A stretch of DNA of 10,522 bases, taken from contig JAAYZB010000230.1 in NCBI GenBank assembly GCA_012515085.1, forward strand, positions 1 through 10,522, given 5' to 3'. The notes beneath the pieces are model-generated. The model was given only the letters and a program-made list of their open reading frames with translations. It did not search any database and was not told the origin of the DNA. The position numbers were made by a program, and so were the translations under genes. How positions within the stretch are numbered: the first letter of the stretch is position 1; every line of letters starts with the position of its first letter. Positions 1 to 7,346 of the stretch are shown piece by piece. Source of the stretch: Acholeplasmataceae bacterium (lineage in GTDB: Bacteria; Bacillota_I; Bacilli_A; Izemoplasmatales; Hujiaoplasmataceae).

Positions 1-2121
1 TGGCGAATTCCCGATCCAAATTATCAATACAATGGGTATCATTACAGCGATGTTTCCCAAAGTCTACAACAATCCGTCCCACTCCCTGCTGCCAAATCTT
101 TTGGCAACATCGACCCGCAACCACTTCAAGTCATTACGACGGAAATTGCTTCGGGACGTTTTGAAGACGACATTCGCAGGATGCGGATGGCCGCTTGGCA
201 CGGAGCTGACCATATCATGGTCATCCGTACCGCCGGTCAATCCCACTTTGATGGATTGATTGAAGGTACTCCTCAAGGCATTGGCGGTGTTCCGATCACT
301 CGCAAACAAGTTCGTGCCCAACGAAAAGCGTTGGATCTGATTGAGGACGAAGTCGGCCGACCAATCAATTATCATTCTTATGTGTCCGGAGTCGCCGGAC
401 CCGATATTGCGGTCATGTTCGCGGAAGAGGGCGTGAATGGCGCCCATCAGGATCCCCAATACAATGTTCTCTATCGGAATATCAATATGATTCGCTCTTT
501 TGTCGATGCTGCGGAATCCAAAAAAATCATGGCTTGGGCGGATATTCTTCAAATCGACGGAGCTCATAACGCCAATGCCACCGCGGTCGAAGCGTGGAAA
601 GTGATGCCGGAACTCATGGTCCAGCACGCGATCAATTGCTTATTTTCGGTCAAGGTTGGCATGAAAAAAGAGAATATAGCGCTATCGACGGTACCACCGA
701 CGGCTGCTCCTGCTCCAGATTTAAAAATAAACCTTCCTTATGCGGTAGCCTTGCGCGATTTTTTCGATGAATACAAAATGCGAGCCCAAATGAATACGAA
801 ATACATGGAATCTTCTACTAGAGAAGCGACCGTTACCCATGTGTTAAATATGATGATTTCGAAGTTGACTTCGGCCGATATACAATCGACCATCACTCCG
901 GATGAAGGTCGCAATGTTCCCTGGCATATGTTTAATGTGGAAGCATGTGACACCGCCAAGCAGGCTTTGGTCGGCATGGATGGTTTAAAAGAAATGGTCA
1001 CTTTAAAATCAGACGGCTTATTACCAGAGAAGGTCCGAGAACTAAAAGAACGAGCTATTCTGTTTTTAGAAGAGTTATTAGAAGTGGGCGGATATTTTGA
1101 GGCTGTGGAACAAGGTTTCTTTATCGATTCCGGCATCTATCCTGAACGAAATGGCGACGGAATCAGCCGACAGCAAAACGGTGGCATTGGTGCTCATACA
1201 GTATATGAAAGAGACAGCGATTATTTTGCGCCCGTCACCGCTCATTTTGGCAACAACAATATTGAACAATACCATTTGTCGCCTTTGGAATCTCCTTCTT
1301 CGTTTATCGGTGGCTGTACATTTGAAGATCGAACAAAAATCCAATATATTGATGAACTCGACCCAGAAGACAACGTTGATAAACGAATGAGTGAAAACGC
1401 CAAATATCGCGATTTATCAGTCATTAAACCCGAAGTTGAATGGCTGGGTGATGGTGTCATCGTCGTTGATTTGACACTCCCGACTTCGCTTCGATACGCT
1501 GAAGCAGGTGCATTGGAAATTGCAAAGAAGATGAATCTAAAAGAAGCCGAAGTGATTCATCGTGAGATATTACACCCCTCCGAGGCAACCCGGATCCAAT
1601 TGAAAGGTAAAATCGATTTTGACATTGATATAAATAACCTTGTCCTTCCTAAAGAACCTGACCTGTTAACCGATCAAGACATCAAAACCTATGTTGCCGA
1701 TCATCCCGTGACAATTGTGGCTGGCACGGTGGGTGAAGATGAACATTCGGTCGGTTTACGCGAGATAATTGACATCAAACATGGTGGTATTGAAAAATAT
1801 GGCATTCACTGCATTTACTTAGGGACATCGGTTCCTATCGCAAAACTAGTAGATGCGGCGATTGAGACGAATGCAGATGCGATATTGATGTCCACTATTA
1901 TCTCACATGATGATATACACTATCGAAACATGAAGAAAACCCATGATTATGCCGTTGAAAAAGGTATCCGCGATCACATCCTTTTGATTGCCGGAGGAAC
2001 ACAGGTGACTCCCGAGACGGCGGTTAAAAATGGCGCGGATGCCGGTTTTGGCCGGGGGACAAAAGGAAGCCACGTGGCTTCCTTCCTCATCAAGCATTTG
2101 AAAGAAAAAAGACAATCATGA
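1..2121 (+). CDS. oraE: D-ornithine 4,5-aminomutase, large (E) subunit; 5' end cut by window edge
   Basis: Catalytic subunit of the cytosolic adenosylcobalamin- and PLP-dependent enzyme that moves the terminal amino group of D-ornithine to give 2,4-diaminopentanoate, in anaerobic oxidative ornithine degradation. The frame is open from base 1, so 706 residues are visible; comparison with the Clostridium sticklandii numbering (below) suggests about 35 N-terminal residues are missing. The first two thirds form the mutase barrel part; the C-terminal third is a B12-binding Rossmann domain. It carries D-x-H-x-x-G as DEHSVG, with the cobalt-ligand His at visible residue 582, and a Lys 11 residues later (593). 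This spacing equals that of His618 and Lys629 (the PLP Schiff-base lysine) in the C. sticklandii enzyme. Downstream come ILMST and the glycine pair in LLIAGGTQ. The stop overlaps the next start (ATGA). The small subunit OraS is expected upstream, outside the window. Identity is very secure; an internal ATG at 181 is not the real start. Confidence 0.96.
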   Translation, partial: WRIPDPNYQYNGYHYSDVSQSLQQSVPLPAAKSFGNIDPQPLQVITTEIASGRFEDDIRRMRMAAWHGADHIMVIRTAGQSHFDGLIEGTPQGIGGVPITRKQVRAQRKALDLIEDEVGRPINYHSYVSGVAGPDIAVMFAEEGVNGAHQDPQYNVLYRNINMIRSFVDAAESKKIMAWADILQIDGAHNANATAVEAWKVMPELMVQHAINCLFSVKVGMKKENIALSTVPPTAAPAPDLKINLPYAVALRDFFDEYKMRAQMNTKYMESSTREATVTHVLNMMISKLTSADIQSTITPDEGRNVPWHMFNVEACDTAKQALVGMDGLKEMVTLKSDGLLPEKVRELKERAILFLEELLEVGGYFEAVEQGFFIDSGIYPERNGDGISRQQNGGIGAHTVYERDSDYFAPVTAHFGNNNIEQYHLSPLESPSSFIGGCTFEDRTKIQYIDELDPEDNVDKRMSENAKYRDLSVIKPEVEWLGDGVIVVDLTLPTSLRYAEAGALEIAKKMNLKEAEVIHREILHPSEATRIQLKGKIDFDIDINNLVLPKEPDLLTDQDIKTYVADHPVTIVAGTVGEDEHSVGLREIIDIKHGGIEKYGIHCIYLGTSVPIAKLVDAAIETNADAILMSTIISHDDIHYRNMKKTHDYAVEKGIRDHILLIAGGTQVTPETAVKNGADAGFGRGTKGSHVASFLIKHLKEKRQS
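2063..2084. repeat. Perfect 22-bp palindrome inside the 3' end of oraE
   Basis: The 18-base core GGAAGCCACGTGGCTTCC is flanked by AA and TT, so all 22 bases are self-complementary. As RNA it can form a 9-bp stem with loop ACGU. It encodes the KGSHVASF stretch of OraE and ends 33 nt before the ATG of the glmL-like gene. Role unknown: it could be a processing or stability hairpin in the operon mRNA, a protein-binding site, or a by-product of codon choice. Confidence 0.6.
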
Positions 2122-3488
2122 AAATAGACGCTTTGGTCGCGGAAATTGGATCAACGACGACACTCATCAACGGATTTGCTGGGCTTGACAGCTCTGATCC
2201 GGTTTTTGTTGGTCAAGGCGTTCATCCGACTACCGTCCTCGAAGGAGATGTAACGATCGGGCTGGAAGGCGCGATGAAGGATTTGGCCAATAGACTGGGT
2301 GTTGCTTCAATCGAGGCCAAAGACACCTTTGCTTGTTCTAGTGCGGCGGGAGGATTGCGGATGACGGTTCATGGCCTTGTTCATGACATGACGGTCAAAG
2401 CGGCGAAGGAGGCCGCGCTTGGGGCCGGTGCCAATTTGAAACTCGTCACCGCTGGGCTGCTCGACGAGGATCAAATCCAAGCTATTAAGGCCATCAAGCC
2501 CAATATCATCATGATTGCCGGCGGCGTGGATTACGGTGAGACTCAAACGTCCTTGGCGAATGCCAAACAACTTGCCGCAATCAAGCTCAATATCCCAATC
2601 ATTTATGCTGGCAACATCCAGAACCAGACGAAAATTCGGCATCTATTTGAAGAACAAGGACAAGCGTCGCAACTCATCATCATCGACAATGTCTATCCCA
2701 AAATTGATACACTTCAAGTAGAAAAAGCGCGACAAGTGATTCAAGCTGTGTTCGAAGAGCATATTACGAAAGCTCCGGGGATGGAAAAGGTTCGTTCGTT
2801 GATCAAAGAAGCGATTCTTCCGACCCCGGGAGCAGTGATGGAAGCGGCCATTTTATTACAGAAGGAAATCGGGGATATTCTGGCATTTGATGTGGGAGGT
2901 GCGACGACCGATGTTCATTCGGTCACCGCAGGGAACCCCAAAATCACGGAAAAGTTGATTGCCCCTGAGCCATTCGCTAAACGTACCGTCGAAGGTGATC
3001 TAGGTGTTTTTATCAATTGCACTCACATTGTCGACTCGATCGGGCGAGATCGCTTGTCCAAGGAATTAGAGATATCTGTTTTAATGTTGGAAAACTGGAT
3101 CAAAGAGCTGAAACCAATTCCTGATCCGATCCATCATTCTCTCGTCAAGCGCTTGACTCTGGAGGCCTTGATCGTTGGCTGTAAACGTCATGCCGGTCAT
3201 TTGATTTTCCAATATGGTGCCAATGGAAAAATAACTTTGGCGGAAGGGAAAGATCTTACCGCCATAAAGACGATCATTGGCACGGGAGGGGCGTTGACAC
3301 GATTGCCCGACTCACAAGGACTAATAAGAATCGGTTTAGAAAAAATCGATGAATCGTTCTTGAAACCCGGCAATGCCACCAAGATTCAGATTGATACTGA
3401 CTACCTCATGGCCACTGCCGGTGTTTTATCGAAGAAGTACCCGCTAGCTGCCATTGCGCTTCTAAAAAAAAGTTTGAAAGCCAGGTGA
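2118..3488 (+). CDS. GlmL/MutL-family ASKHA ATPase of the ornithine operon
   Basis: A 456-residue member of the MutL/GlmL family, which accompanies B12-dependent carbon-skeleton mutases and aminomutases and is thought to protect or reactivate the cobalamin enzyme using ATP. The actin-like nucleotide-binding layout is visible: a first phosphate loop near the N-terminus (AEIGSTTTLINGF, residues 8-20), a middle segment ending IIMIAGGVDYGE, a second phosphate loop DVGGATTDVHS from Asp258, and a glycine-rich adenosine-side motif GTGGALTRLP at 388-397. Length fits the family. Its ATG lies within the oraE stop (ATGA); the upstream stretch is A-rich with only a weak Shine-Dalgarno, so translation is probably coupled to oraE. 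The position between oraE and orr matches known ornithine clusters, where such proteins are labelled GlmL-related ornithine degradation proteins. The link to OraE rather than another mutase is inferred from context. Confidence 0.9.
   Translation: MKIDALVAEIGSTTTLINGFAGLDSSDPVFVGQGVHPTTVLEGDVTIGLEGAMKDLANRLGVASIEAKDTFACSSAAGGLRMTVHGLVHDMTVKAAKEAALGAGANLKLVTAGLLDEDQIQAIKAIKPNIIMIAGGVDYGETQTSLANAKQLAAIKLNIPIIYAGNIQNQTKIRHLFEEQGQASQLIIIDNVYPKIDTLQVEKARQVIQAVFEEHITKAPGMEKVRSLIKEAILPTPGAVMEAAILLQKEIGDILAFDVGGATTDVHSVTAGNPKITEKLIAPEPFAKRTVEGDLGVFINCTHIVDSIGRDRLSKELEISVLMLENWIKELKPIPDPIHHSLVKRLTLEALIVGCKRHAGHLIFQYGANGKITLAEGKDLTAIKTIIGTGGALTRLPDSQGLIRIGLEKIDESFLKPGNATKIQIDTDYLMATAGVLSKKYPLAAIALLKKSLKAR
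3483..3488 (+). promoter_or_regulatory. Ribosome binding site deciding the orr start
   Basis: AGGTGA lies 5 nt before ATG 3494 and overlaps the TGA stop of the glmL-like gene. It favours this ATG over the in-frame GTG at 3485, which sits inside the Shine-Dalgarno itself. Confidence 0.7.
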
Positions 3489-3493
3489 TTTTC

Positions 3494-4552
3494 ATGTATC
3501 CAAGAATCATCACCCATCTCGCCAAACTCGAACATAATCTCGATCAAGTGCTTCGCCTTTGCCAAAGAAATGGCATCGACAGCTCCTTCTTGGTCGTCAA
3601 AGTATTGGCTGGTCAACCAAAAATTGTTGAAAAATTGGCAATGCATGACATTGCCTATCTGGCGGATTCTCGACTTGAAAATTTAGAAAAATATCAACAC
3701 ATTGCCAAAAAGAAAGCCTACTTGCGTTTGCCGATGTCCTCAGAAATCGATCGGGTTGTGAACATTGCCGATTTATCGTTGAATTCCGAGATAACAACGA
3801 TCCGAAAATTGAACGATGCCGCTTTAAAACTTCATAAGCGCCATGACATTATTTTAATGTTTGATCTGGGTGATCTTCGCGAAGGCATTTATTATCAAGA
3901 CTCCTATCTTCCCATGGTTGGTGAGATCCTCACGCTTTCTTCAATCTCCTTGAAAGGCATCGGTGTCAATCTGACTTGTTATGGCGGATTGATTCCTACC
4001 CCTTCTATTCTCAACCGTTTGATTGAAATCAAGCAAACGATCGAATCTCATTTTTCGCTTCATTTGGATCTTATTTCTGGAGGGAATTCTTCTTCTTTTT
4101 ATTTGTTCGACAATCCAGGGCTTCCCAAAGAAATCAACAGTTTACGATATGGAGAAATCGTCTTTATGGGCCGGGAAACGGCTTATGGGAGGTTTCTTCC
4201 CGGATTATACCGAGATGTATTCACCTTTGAAGCCCAGTTGATTGAATGCAAAGTGAAGCCCAGTTTCCCTGATGGCGAAATCGGGATGAACTCCTTTGGA
4301 GAAAAAGTCTTGATCGAAGACAAGGGACTCATGAATCGGGGAATACTTGCCATAGGGAAACAAGATGTTCAACTGGAAAATTTATTTCCCCGCGATCCAA
4401 ACGTGACCATTTTAGGTGGCAGCAGCGATCATTTGATTGTCGATCTTGGCAAACTGAATTATCAGGTAGGAGATATCTTATCGTTCGATGTCAATTATCC
4501 GGGATTGCTCCACCTCATGAATTCAGGGTATGTCAAAAAGATCATACAATAA
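3494..4552 (+). CDS. orr: Ornithine racemase (PLP-dependent, alanine-racemase fold)
   Basis: Interconverts L- and D-ornithine, supplying D-ornithine to the aminomutase encoded by oraE. The 352-residue protein is a fold-type III PLP enzyme. The N-terminal MYPRI..L.KLEHN and the motif LVVKVLAG provide the PLP lysine (Lys36). A phosphate-binding-type loop SGGNSSS lies at about 195-201. The signature LRYGEIVFMGRETAYG follows, and the C-terminal beta domain contains GMNSFGEKVL and GGSSDHLIVDL. This matches the Orr/COG3457 group rather than biosynthetic alanine racemase. It is the last visible gene of the operon, 5 nt after the glmL-like gene. The start is ATG 3494 (good Shine-Dalgarno); a GTG at 3485 would add three residues. 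An alternative is a broader amino-acid racemase, but the position beside oraE makes ornithine the likely substrate. Confidence 0.93.
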   Translation: MYPRIITHLAKLEHNLDQVLRLCQRNGIDSSFLVVKVLAGQPKIVEKLAMHDIAYLADSRLENLEKYQHIAKKKAYLRLPMSSEIDRVVNIADLSLNSEITTIRKLNDAALKLHKRHDIILMFDLGDLREGIYYQDSYLPMVGEILTLSSISLKGIGVNLTCYGGLIPTPSILNRLIEIKQTIESHFSLHLDLISGGNSSSFYLFDNPGLPKEINSLRYGEIVFMGRETAYGRFLPGLYRDVFTFEAQLIECKVKPSFPDGEIGMNSFGEKVLIEDKGLMNRGILAIGKQDVQLENLFPRDPNVTILGGSSDHLIVDLGKLNYQVGDILSFDVNYPGLLHLMNSGYVKKIIQ

Positions 4553-4577
4553 AAAAACCATCGTTTTAGGCGATGGT
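4551..4577 (-). terminator. Intrinsic terminator of the NYN gene
   Basis: A 7-bp stem ACCATCG / CGATGGT (4557-4563 with 4571-4577) and a 7-nt loop is followed, reading the minus strand, by seven T (the A-run 4551-4557). It overlaps the TGA of the NYN gene by one base. On the plus strand the hairpin follows the orr stop at once but is followed by CAGGGTGTTTT, a poor tail, so termination of the ornithine operon here is likely weak. Confidence 0.75.
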
Positions 4578-5344
4578 CAGGGTGTTTTAGGTTTATTGCG
4601 TATATGCATGACGGTATTCAGTTTTTTCACTTCGAAATCATCCATTTTTTCGATAAATGCCAACGGACGAATATTCTCTCCGTAATTTCGCGGATGAAAT
4701 CCAGGAAATTTTTTCATCAACAGTTGGGCAATCAAACTCCAATATGCCCATCCGTCTTCTTCCATGTTGTCATTGATCAAATTGACGAGTTCTGCTTTGA
4801 TCTTCGCAATCGGAGTAATAGAGCTTTCCGGTTTTTGTTTCGCCTTTCGTTTTTTAGAAGGTTTCTCTTCTTCTTTTTTCTCCTCGACAACTTCAGCCTG
4901 AATCGCTGCTTTCATTTTATCAAGATAGGCAAAAGCCTCACAGGAGTTGACGAGTGAAATCGGTGTCTTACTTTCTCCCATGCCAAAGACAAACATGTTG
5001 TCTTCCCTAAGCCTAGTCACCAGTTTCGTGAAATCACTATCACTAGAAACGATACAAAAACTATTGACTTTCCCGGAATAGAGTATGTCCATGGCATCAA
5101 TGACCAATGTGAAATCCGATGCATTCTTCCCCGGCGTGTTCGTATATTGTTGGACCGGCGTCATCCCGAATTCGTTGATTCTCTGTTTCCAAGGCGTCAG
5201 TTGCGACGTCGTCCAGTCTCCATATACCCGGCGATAATTGATCTTGCCATATTTATTAGCTTCGTCGATAATGATCTCAATATAGGATTGCGAAATATTC
5301 TCCGCATCGATCAACAAGGCGATACTTTTATTTTCAATATTCAT
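4577..5344 (-). CDS. NYN-domain (PIN-like) ribonuclease family protein with C-terminal OST-HTH/LOTUS-like domain
   Basis: A 255-residue cytosolic protein. Residues 5-145 form a NYN domain of the LabA/COG1432 type: the first acidic site is LLIDAEN (Asp13), then NASDF (Asp77) and IVSSDSDF (Asp102, Asp104), the usual metal-binding acids of this PIN-like nuclease fold. All appear intact, so RNA cleavage is plausible but unproven. Residues 150-175 are a Lys/Glu-rich flexible linker. Residues 176-250 (KIKAELVNLINDN, then GWAYWSLIAQLL and FHPRNYGENIRPL) resemble the OST-HTH/LOTUS winged-helix domain, which binds RNA in eukaryotic MARF1/Limkain-type and bacterial relatives. Shine-Dalgarno AGTGAGGT lies 6 nt before ATG. 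It is a single gene, convergent with orr and divergent from pckG; the neighbours give no clue to its target RNA. Confidence 0.88.
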   Translation of the reverse strand: MNIENKSIALLIDAENISQSYIEIIIDEANKYGKINYRRVYGDWTTSQLTPWKQRINEFGMTPVQQYTNTPGKNASDFTLVIDAMDILYSGKVNSFCIVSSDSDFTKLVTRLREDNMFVFGMGESKTPISLVNSCEAFAYLDKMKAAIQAEVVEEKKEEEKPSKKRKAKQKPESSITPIAKIKAELVNLINDNMEEDGWAYWSLIAQLLMKKFPGFHPRNYGENIRPLAFIEKMDDFEVKKLNTVMHIRNKPKTP

Positions 5345-5365
5345 TTTTATACCTCACTTTATTCA

Positions 5366-5374
5366 ATTATACCA
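5366..5374 (-). promoter_or_regulatory. Extended -10 promoter element for the NYN gene
   Basis: Read on the minus strand, TGGTATAAT is an extended -10 (TG-n-TATAAT) about 21 nt before the NYN start codon. No good -35 is present at 16-18 nt upstream (GTGGCG-like), which fits an extended -10 promoter. The -10 lies within the palindrome AATTAT-ACC-ATAATT (5365-5379). Confidence 0.6.
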
Positions 5375-5402
5375 TAATTCGTTTAAATCGCCACGTGAAA
5401 AC

Positions 5403-5425
5403 AAAAAACCCGGGGACTTCCCCGG
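5403..5425 (-). terminator. GC-rich hairpin with minus-direction T-run in the NYN/pckG gap
   Basis: Stem CCGGGG / CCCCGG (5410-5415 with 5420-5425) and loop ACTT; on the minus strand it is followed by GTTTTTTG, the form of an intrinsic terminator. No minus-strand gene is seen immediately upstream to be terminated. In the plus direction it would be a stable hairpin without a U-run in the probable pckG leader, about 15 nt before the Shine-Dalgarno. It could block antisense transcription from pckG into the NYN gene, be a relic of an older gene order, or shape the pckG 5' leader. Confidence 0.6.
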
Positions 5426-5440
5426 TGAATAATTCGACAA

Positions 5441-5447
5441 AAAGGAG
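5441..5447 (+). promoter_or_regulatory. Ribosome binding site of pckG
   Basis: AAAGGAG lies 8 nt before ATG 5456. The in-frame TTG at 5450 is only 2 nt away and is therefore not a likely start. No convincing sigma-70 promoter for pckG was recognised in the gap. Confidence 0.75.
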
Positions 5448-5455
5448 CCTTGCCA

Positions 5456-7246
5456 ATGTATTCAAGAAAATTGCTTGACTGGATTCATGAGGTGGAACTA
5501 CTGTGTCAACCGGATCAAACCGTTTGGTGGCACGGAACCCAACAGGAGTATGACGCCTTGTTGGAAGATTTGGTTATAAAGAAAAAAGCAATCCGACTAA
5601 ATCCCAAACTCCGCCCAGGCTGTGTCTTATTCCGGACTGATCCGTCCGATGTCGCTCGCGTTGAACAACGAACGTTCATTTCTTCGAAAAGAAAAGAAGA
5701 TGCAGGTCCAACGAATAACTGGGTCTCACCAGAAACGATGAAAGCGACCATGCTCGAGTATTATCAAGGGTCGATGCGCGGTCGCACCCTTTATGTCATT
5801 CCTTTTTCGATGGGACCACTGGGATCTTCTTTTTCCAAAATCGGTGTGGAACTCACCGATAGCGCTTATGTGACGGCCAATATGCATATTATGACGCGTA
5901 CCGGCGATTCGGTTCTTGATTTGATGACGGAAGACACTAAATTTGTAAAGTGCCTTCATTCTGTCGGCTATCCTTTATCGAAAGGCGATATCGATCCTTT
6001 GTGGCCTTGCGCCCCAATTGAGCAAAAATTCATCACTCAATTCCCTGAAGACAACATGATATGGTCTTATGGGTCGGGTTATGGTGGCAATGCCCTTCTC
6101 GGTAAAAAATGCTTCGCGCTTCGAATTGCATCTTACCAAGCCAAGAATGAAAAATGGCTTGCGGAACACATGCTCATCCTGAAACTAATCTCTCCGGAAG
6201 GCGTCATCCGCTATGTGACCGGCGCCTTTCCCAGTGCTTGTGGGAAAACCAATTTGGCAATGATCCATCCATCTCTTCCAGGCTGGAAAGCGGAAACCGT
6301 CGGTGATGATATTGCTTGGTTGCGTTTCAAGGATGATGGCCGACTTTATGCGATCAATCCCGAAGCTGGTTTCTTCGGTGTCGCATCCGGGACTTCCTGG
6401 AAATCCAATCCGAACGCCATGGCAACGATTGCCAAAGATACGATTTTTACCAATGTTGCTCTAACAGATGACGGTGACGTTTGGTGGGAAGATATGACGG
6501 ATCAGGCTCCAGCGCATTTGATTGATTGGCAAGGAAACGATTGGACTCCTTCGAGTCAAAAGAAAGCCGCTCATCCGAATTGCCGTTTTACCGCTCCTGC
6601 TAAAAACTGCCCATCGATCGCCCCTAATTGGGAGGATCCCGAAGGTGTCCCGATTTCGGCTATTCTCTTTGGTGGCAGACGTCCATCGACGATTCCTTTG
6701 GTCATTGAGAGTTTTGATTTCAACCACGGTGTTTTTCTGGGCTCGATCATGGGTTCGGAAATCACAGCGGCGACCATATCGGATGACATCGGGAAGGTCC
6801 GACGTGATCCCTTTGCTATGCTGCCATTTATTGGCTACCACATTAGTGATTATATCAACCATTGGCTAGAGATGGGGCAATTGACTCAACCCGAAAAGTT
6901 ACCGAAAATATACTTTGTCAATTGGTTCCGCAAAGATGAAAATGGACATTATCTCTGGCCGGGATTTGGAGAAAACATCCGGGTATTGGAATGGATTCTC
7001 TCCCGAACCGATCAAGATAAAAATGGAATCACCACCCCAGTAGGTATTCTTCCGGATCCCGCCCAGTTTAATTTAAAAGGATGTTCGATTGATCCAGTTG
7101 CTTATAAAACTCTGTTTTCCGTGGATTCATCCGCTTGGGAAGAGGAAATTCGTTCGATCGAGCAACATCAAAAAATCTATGGTGATCGATTACCCGAAGA
7201 ACTAAAAAAACAACTGATGGAACTCAAACAGCGTTTTCATTCCTGA
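5456..7246 (+). CDS. pckG: Phosphoenolpyruvate carboxykinase, GTP-dependent type
   Basis: Cytosolic enzyme that interconverts oxaloacetate + GTP and phosphoenolpyruvate + CO2 + GDP, linking amino-acid and C4 carbon to gluconeogenesis or, in reverse, fixing CO2 in fermentation. The 596 residues match the GTP family length and run end to end. Visible hallmarks are DPSDVARVE near the N-terminus, GRTLYVIPFSMGPLGS, LAEHMLIL with the metal-site His, the P-loop FPSACGKTNLAM with the reactive cysteine (Cys262) and Lys264, GDDIAWLRF with the metal Asp, and GGRRPSTIPLV. The SACGKTN loop identifies the GTP enzyme and not the ATP-type PckA common in Bacillota. It stands alone: divergent from the NYN gene and closed by its own strong terminator. 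No missing key residue was noticed. Confidence 0.95.
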   Translation: MYSRKLLDWIHEVELLCQPDQTVWWHGTQQEYDALLEDLVIKKKAIRLNPKLRPGCVLFRTDPSDVARVEQRTFISSKRKEDAGPTNNWVSPETMKATMLEYYQGSMRGRTLYVIPFSMGPLGSSFSKIGVELTDSAYVTANMHIMTRTGDSVLDLMTEDTKFVKCLHSVGYPLSKGDIDPLWPCAPIEQKFITQFPEDNMIWSYGSGYGGNALLGKKCFALRIASYQAKNEKWLAEHMLILKLISPEGVIRYVTGAFPSACGKTNLAMIHPSLPGWKAETVGDDIAWLRFKDDGRLYAINPEAGFFGVASGTSWKSNPNAMATIAKDTIFTNVALTDDGDVWWEDMTDQAPAHLIDWQGNDWTPSSQKKAAHPNCRFTAPAKNCPSIAPNWEDPEGVPISAILFGGRRPSTIPLVIESFDFNHGVFLGSIMGSEITAATISDDIGKVRRDPFAMLPFIGYHISDYINHWLEMGQLTQPEKLPKIYFVNWFRKDENGHYLWPGFGENIRVLEWILSRTDQDKNGITTPVGILPDPAQFNLKGCSIDPVAYKTLFSVDSSAWEEEIRSIEQHQKIYGDRLPEELKKQLMELKQRFHS

Positions 7247-7253
7247 ATAAATC

Positions 7254-7288
7254 AATAACGGCCGGCTTCGGCCGTTATTTTTTCTTTT
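7254..7288 (+). terminator. Strong intrinsic terminator of pckG
   Basis: A perfect 11-bp stem AATAACGGCCG / CGGCCGTTATT (7254-7264 with 7269-7279), loop GCTT, then TTTTCTTTT. It begins 7 nt after the pckG stop. The A-tract to the left is too short for good function in the other direction. Confidence 0.92.
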
Positions 7289-7346
7289 GCCAACAAAAGG
7301 CCACCCTTGACTGGTTTATATTGTCGAGTGGTTAAAAAAGATATAT

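Noticed and set aside
181..183. ATG 181 as the start of oraE
   Set aside because: The same frame is open back to base 1 and the earlier 60 residues read as normal OraE protein, so the gene is simply cut by the window edge.
384..400. 6-bp hairpin GTCCGG / CCGGAC inside oraE
   Set aside because: Short, deep in coding sequence and far from any gene boundary; expected by chance in a window of this size.
64..627. Long minus-strand open frame (187 codons) opposite oraE
   Set aside because: The plus frame is unmistakably OraE; the antisense product resembles no known family and has no Shine-Dalgarno context. It mirrors the codon pattern of the real gene.
3485..3487. GTG start for orr
   Set aside because: It lies inside the AGGTGA ribosome site; ATG 3494 has proper spacing and begins MYPRI as expected for the family.
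5450..5452. TTG start for pckG
   Set aside because: It is only 2 nt from AAAGGAG; ATG 5456 has a spacing of 8 nt.
6461..6862. Minus-strand and second plus-strand open frames of 115-133 codons inside pckG
   Set aside because: Overlapping frames in a clearly conserved enzyme; they contain no recognisable domain.
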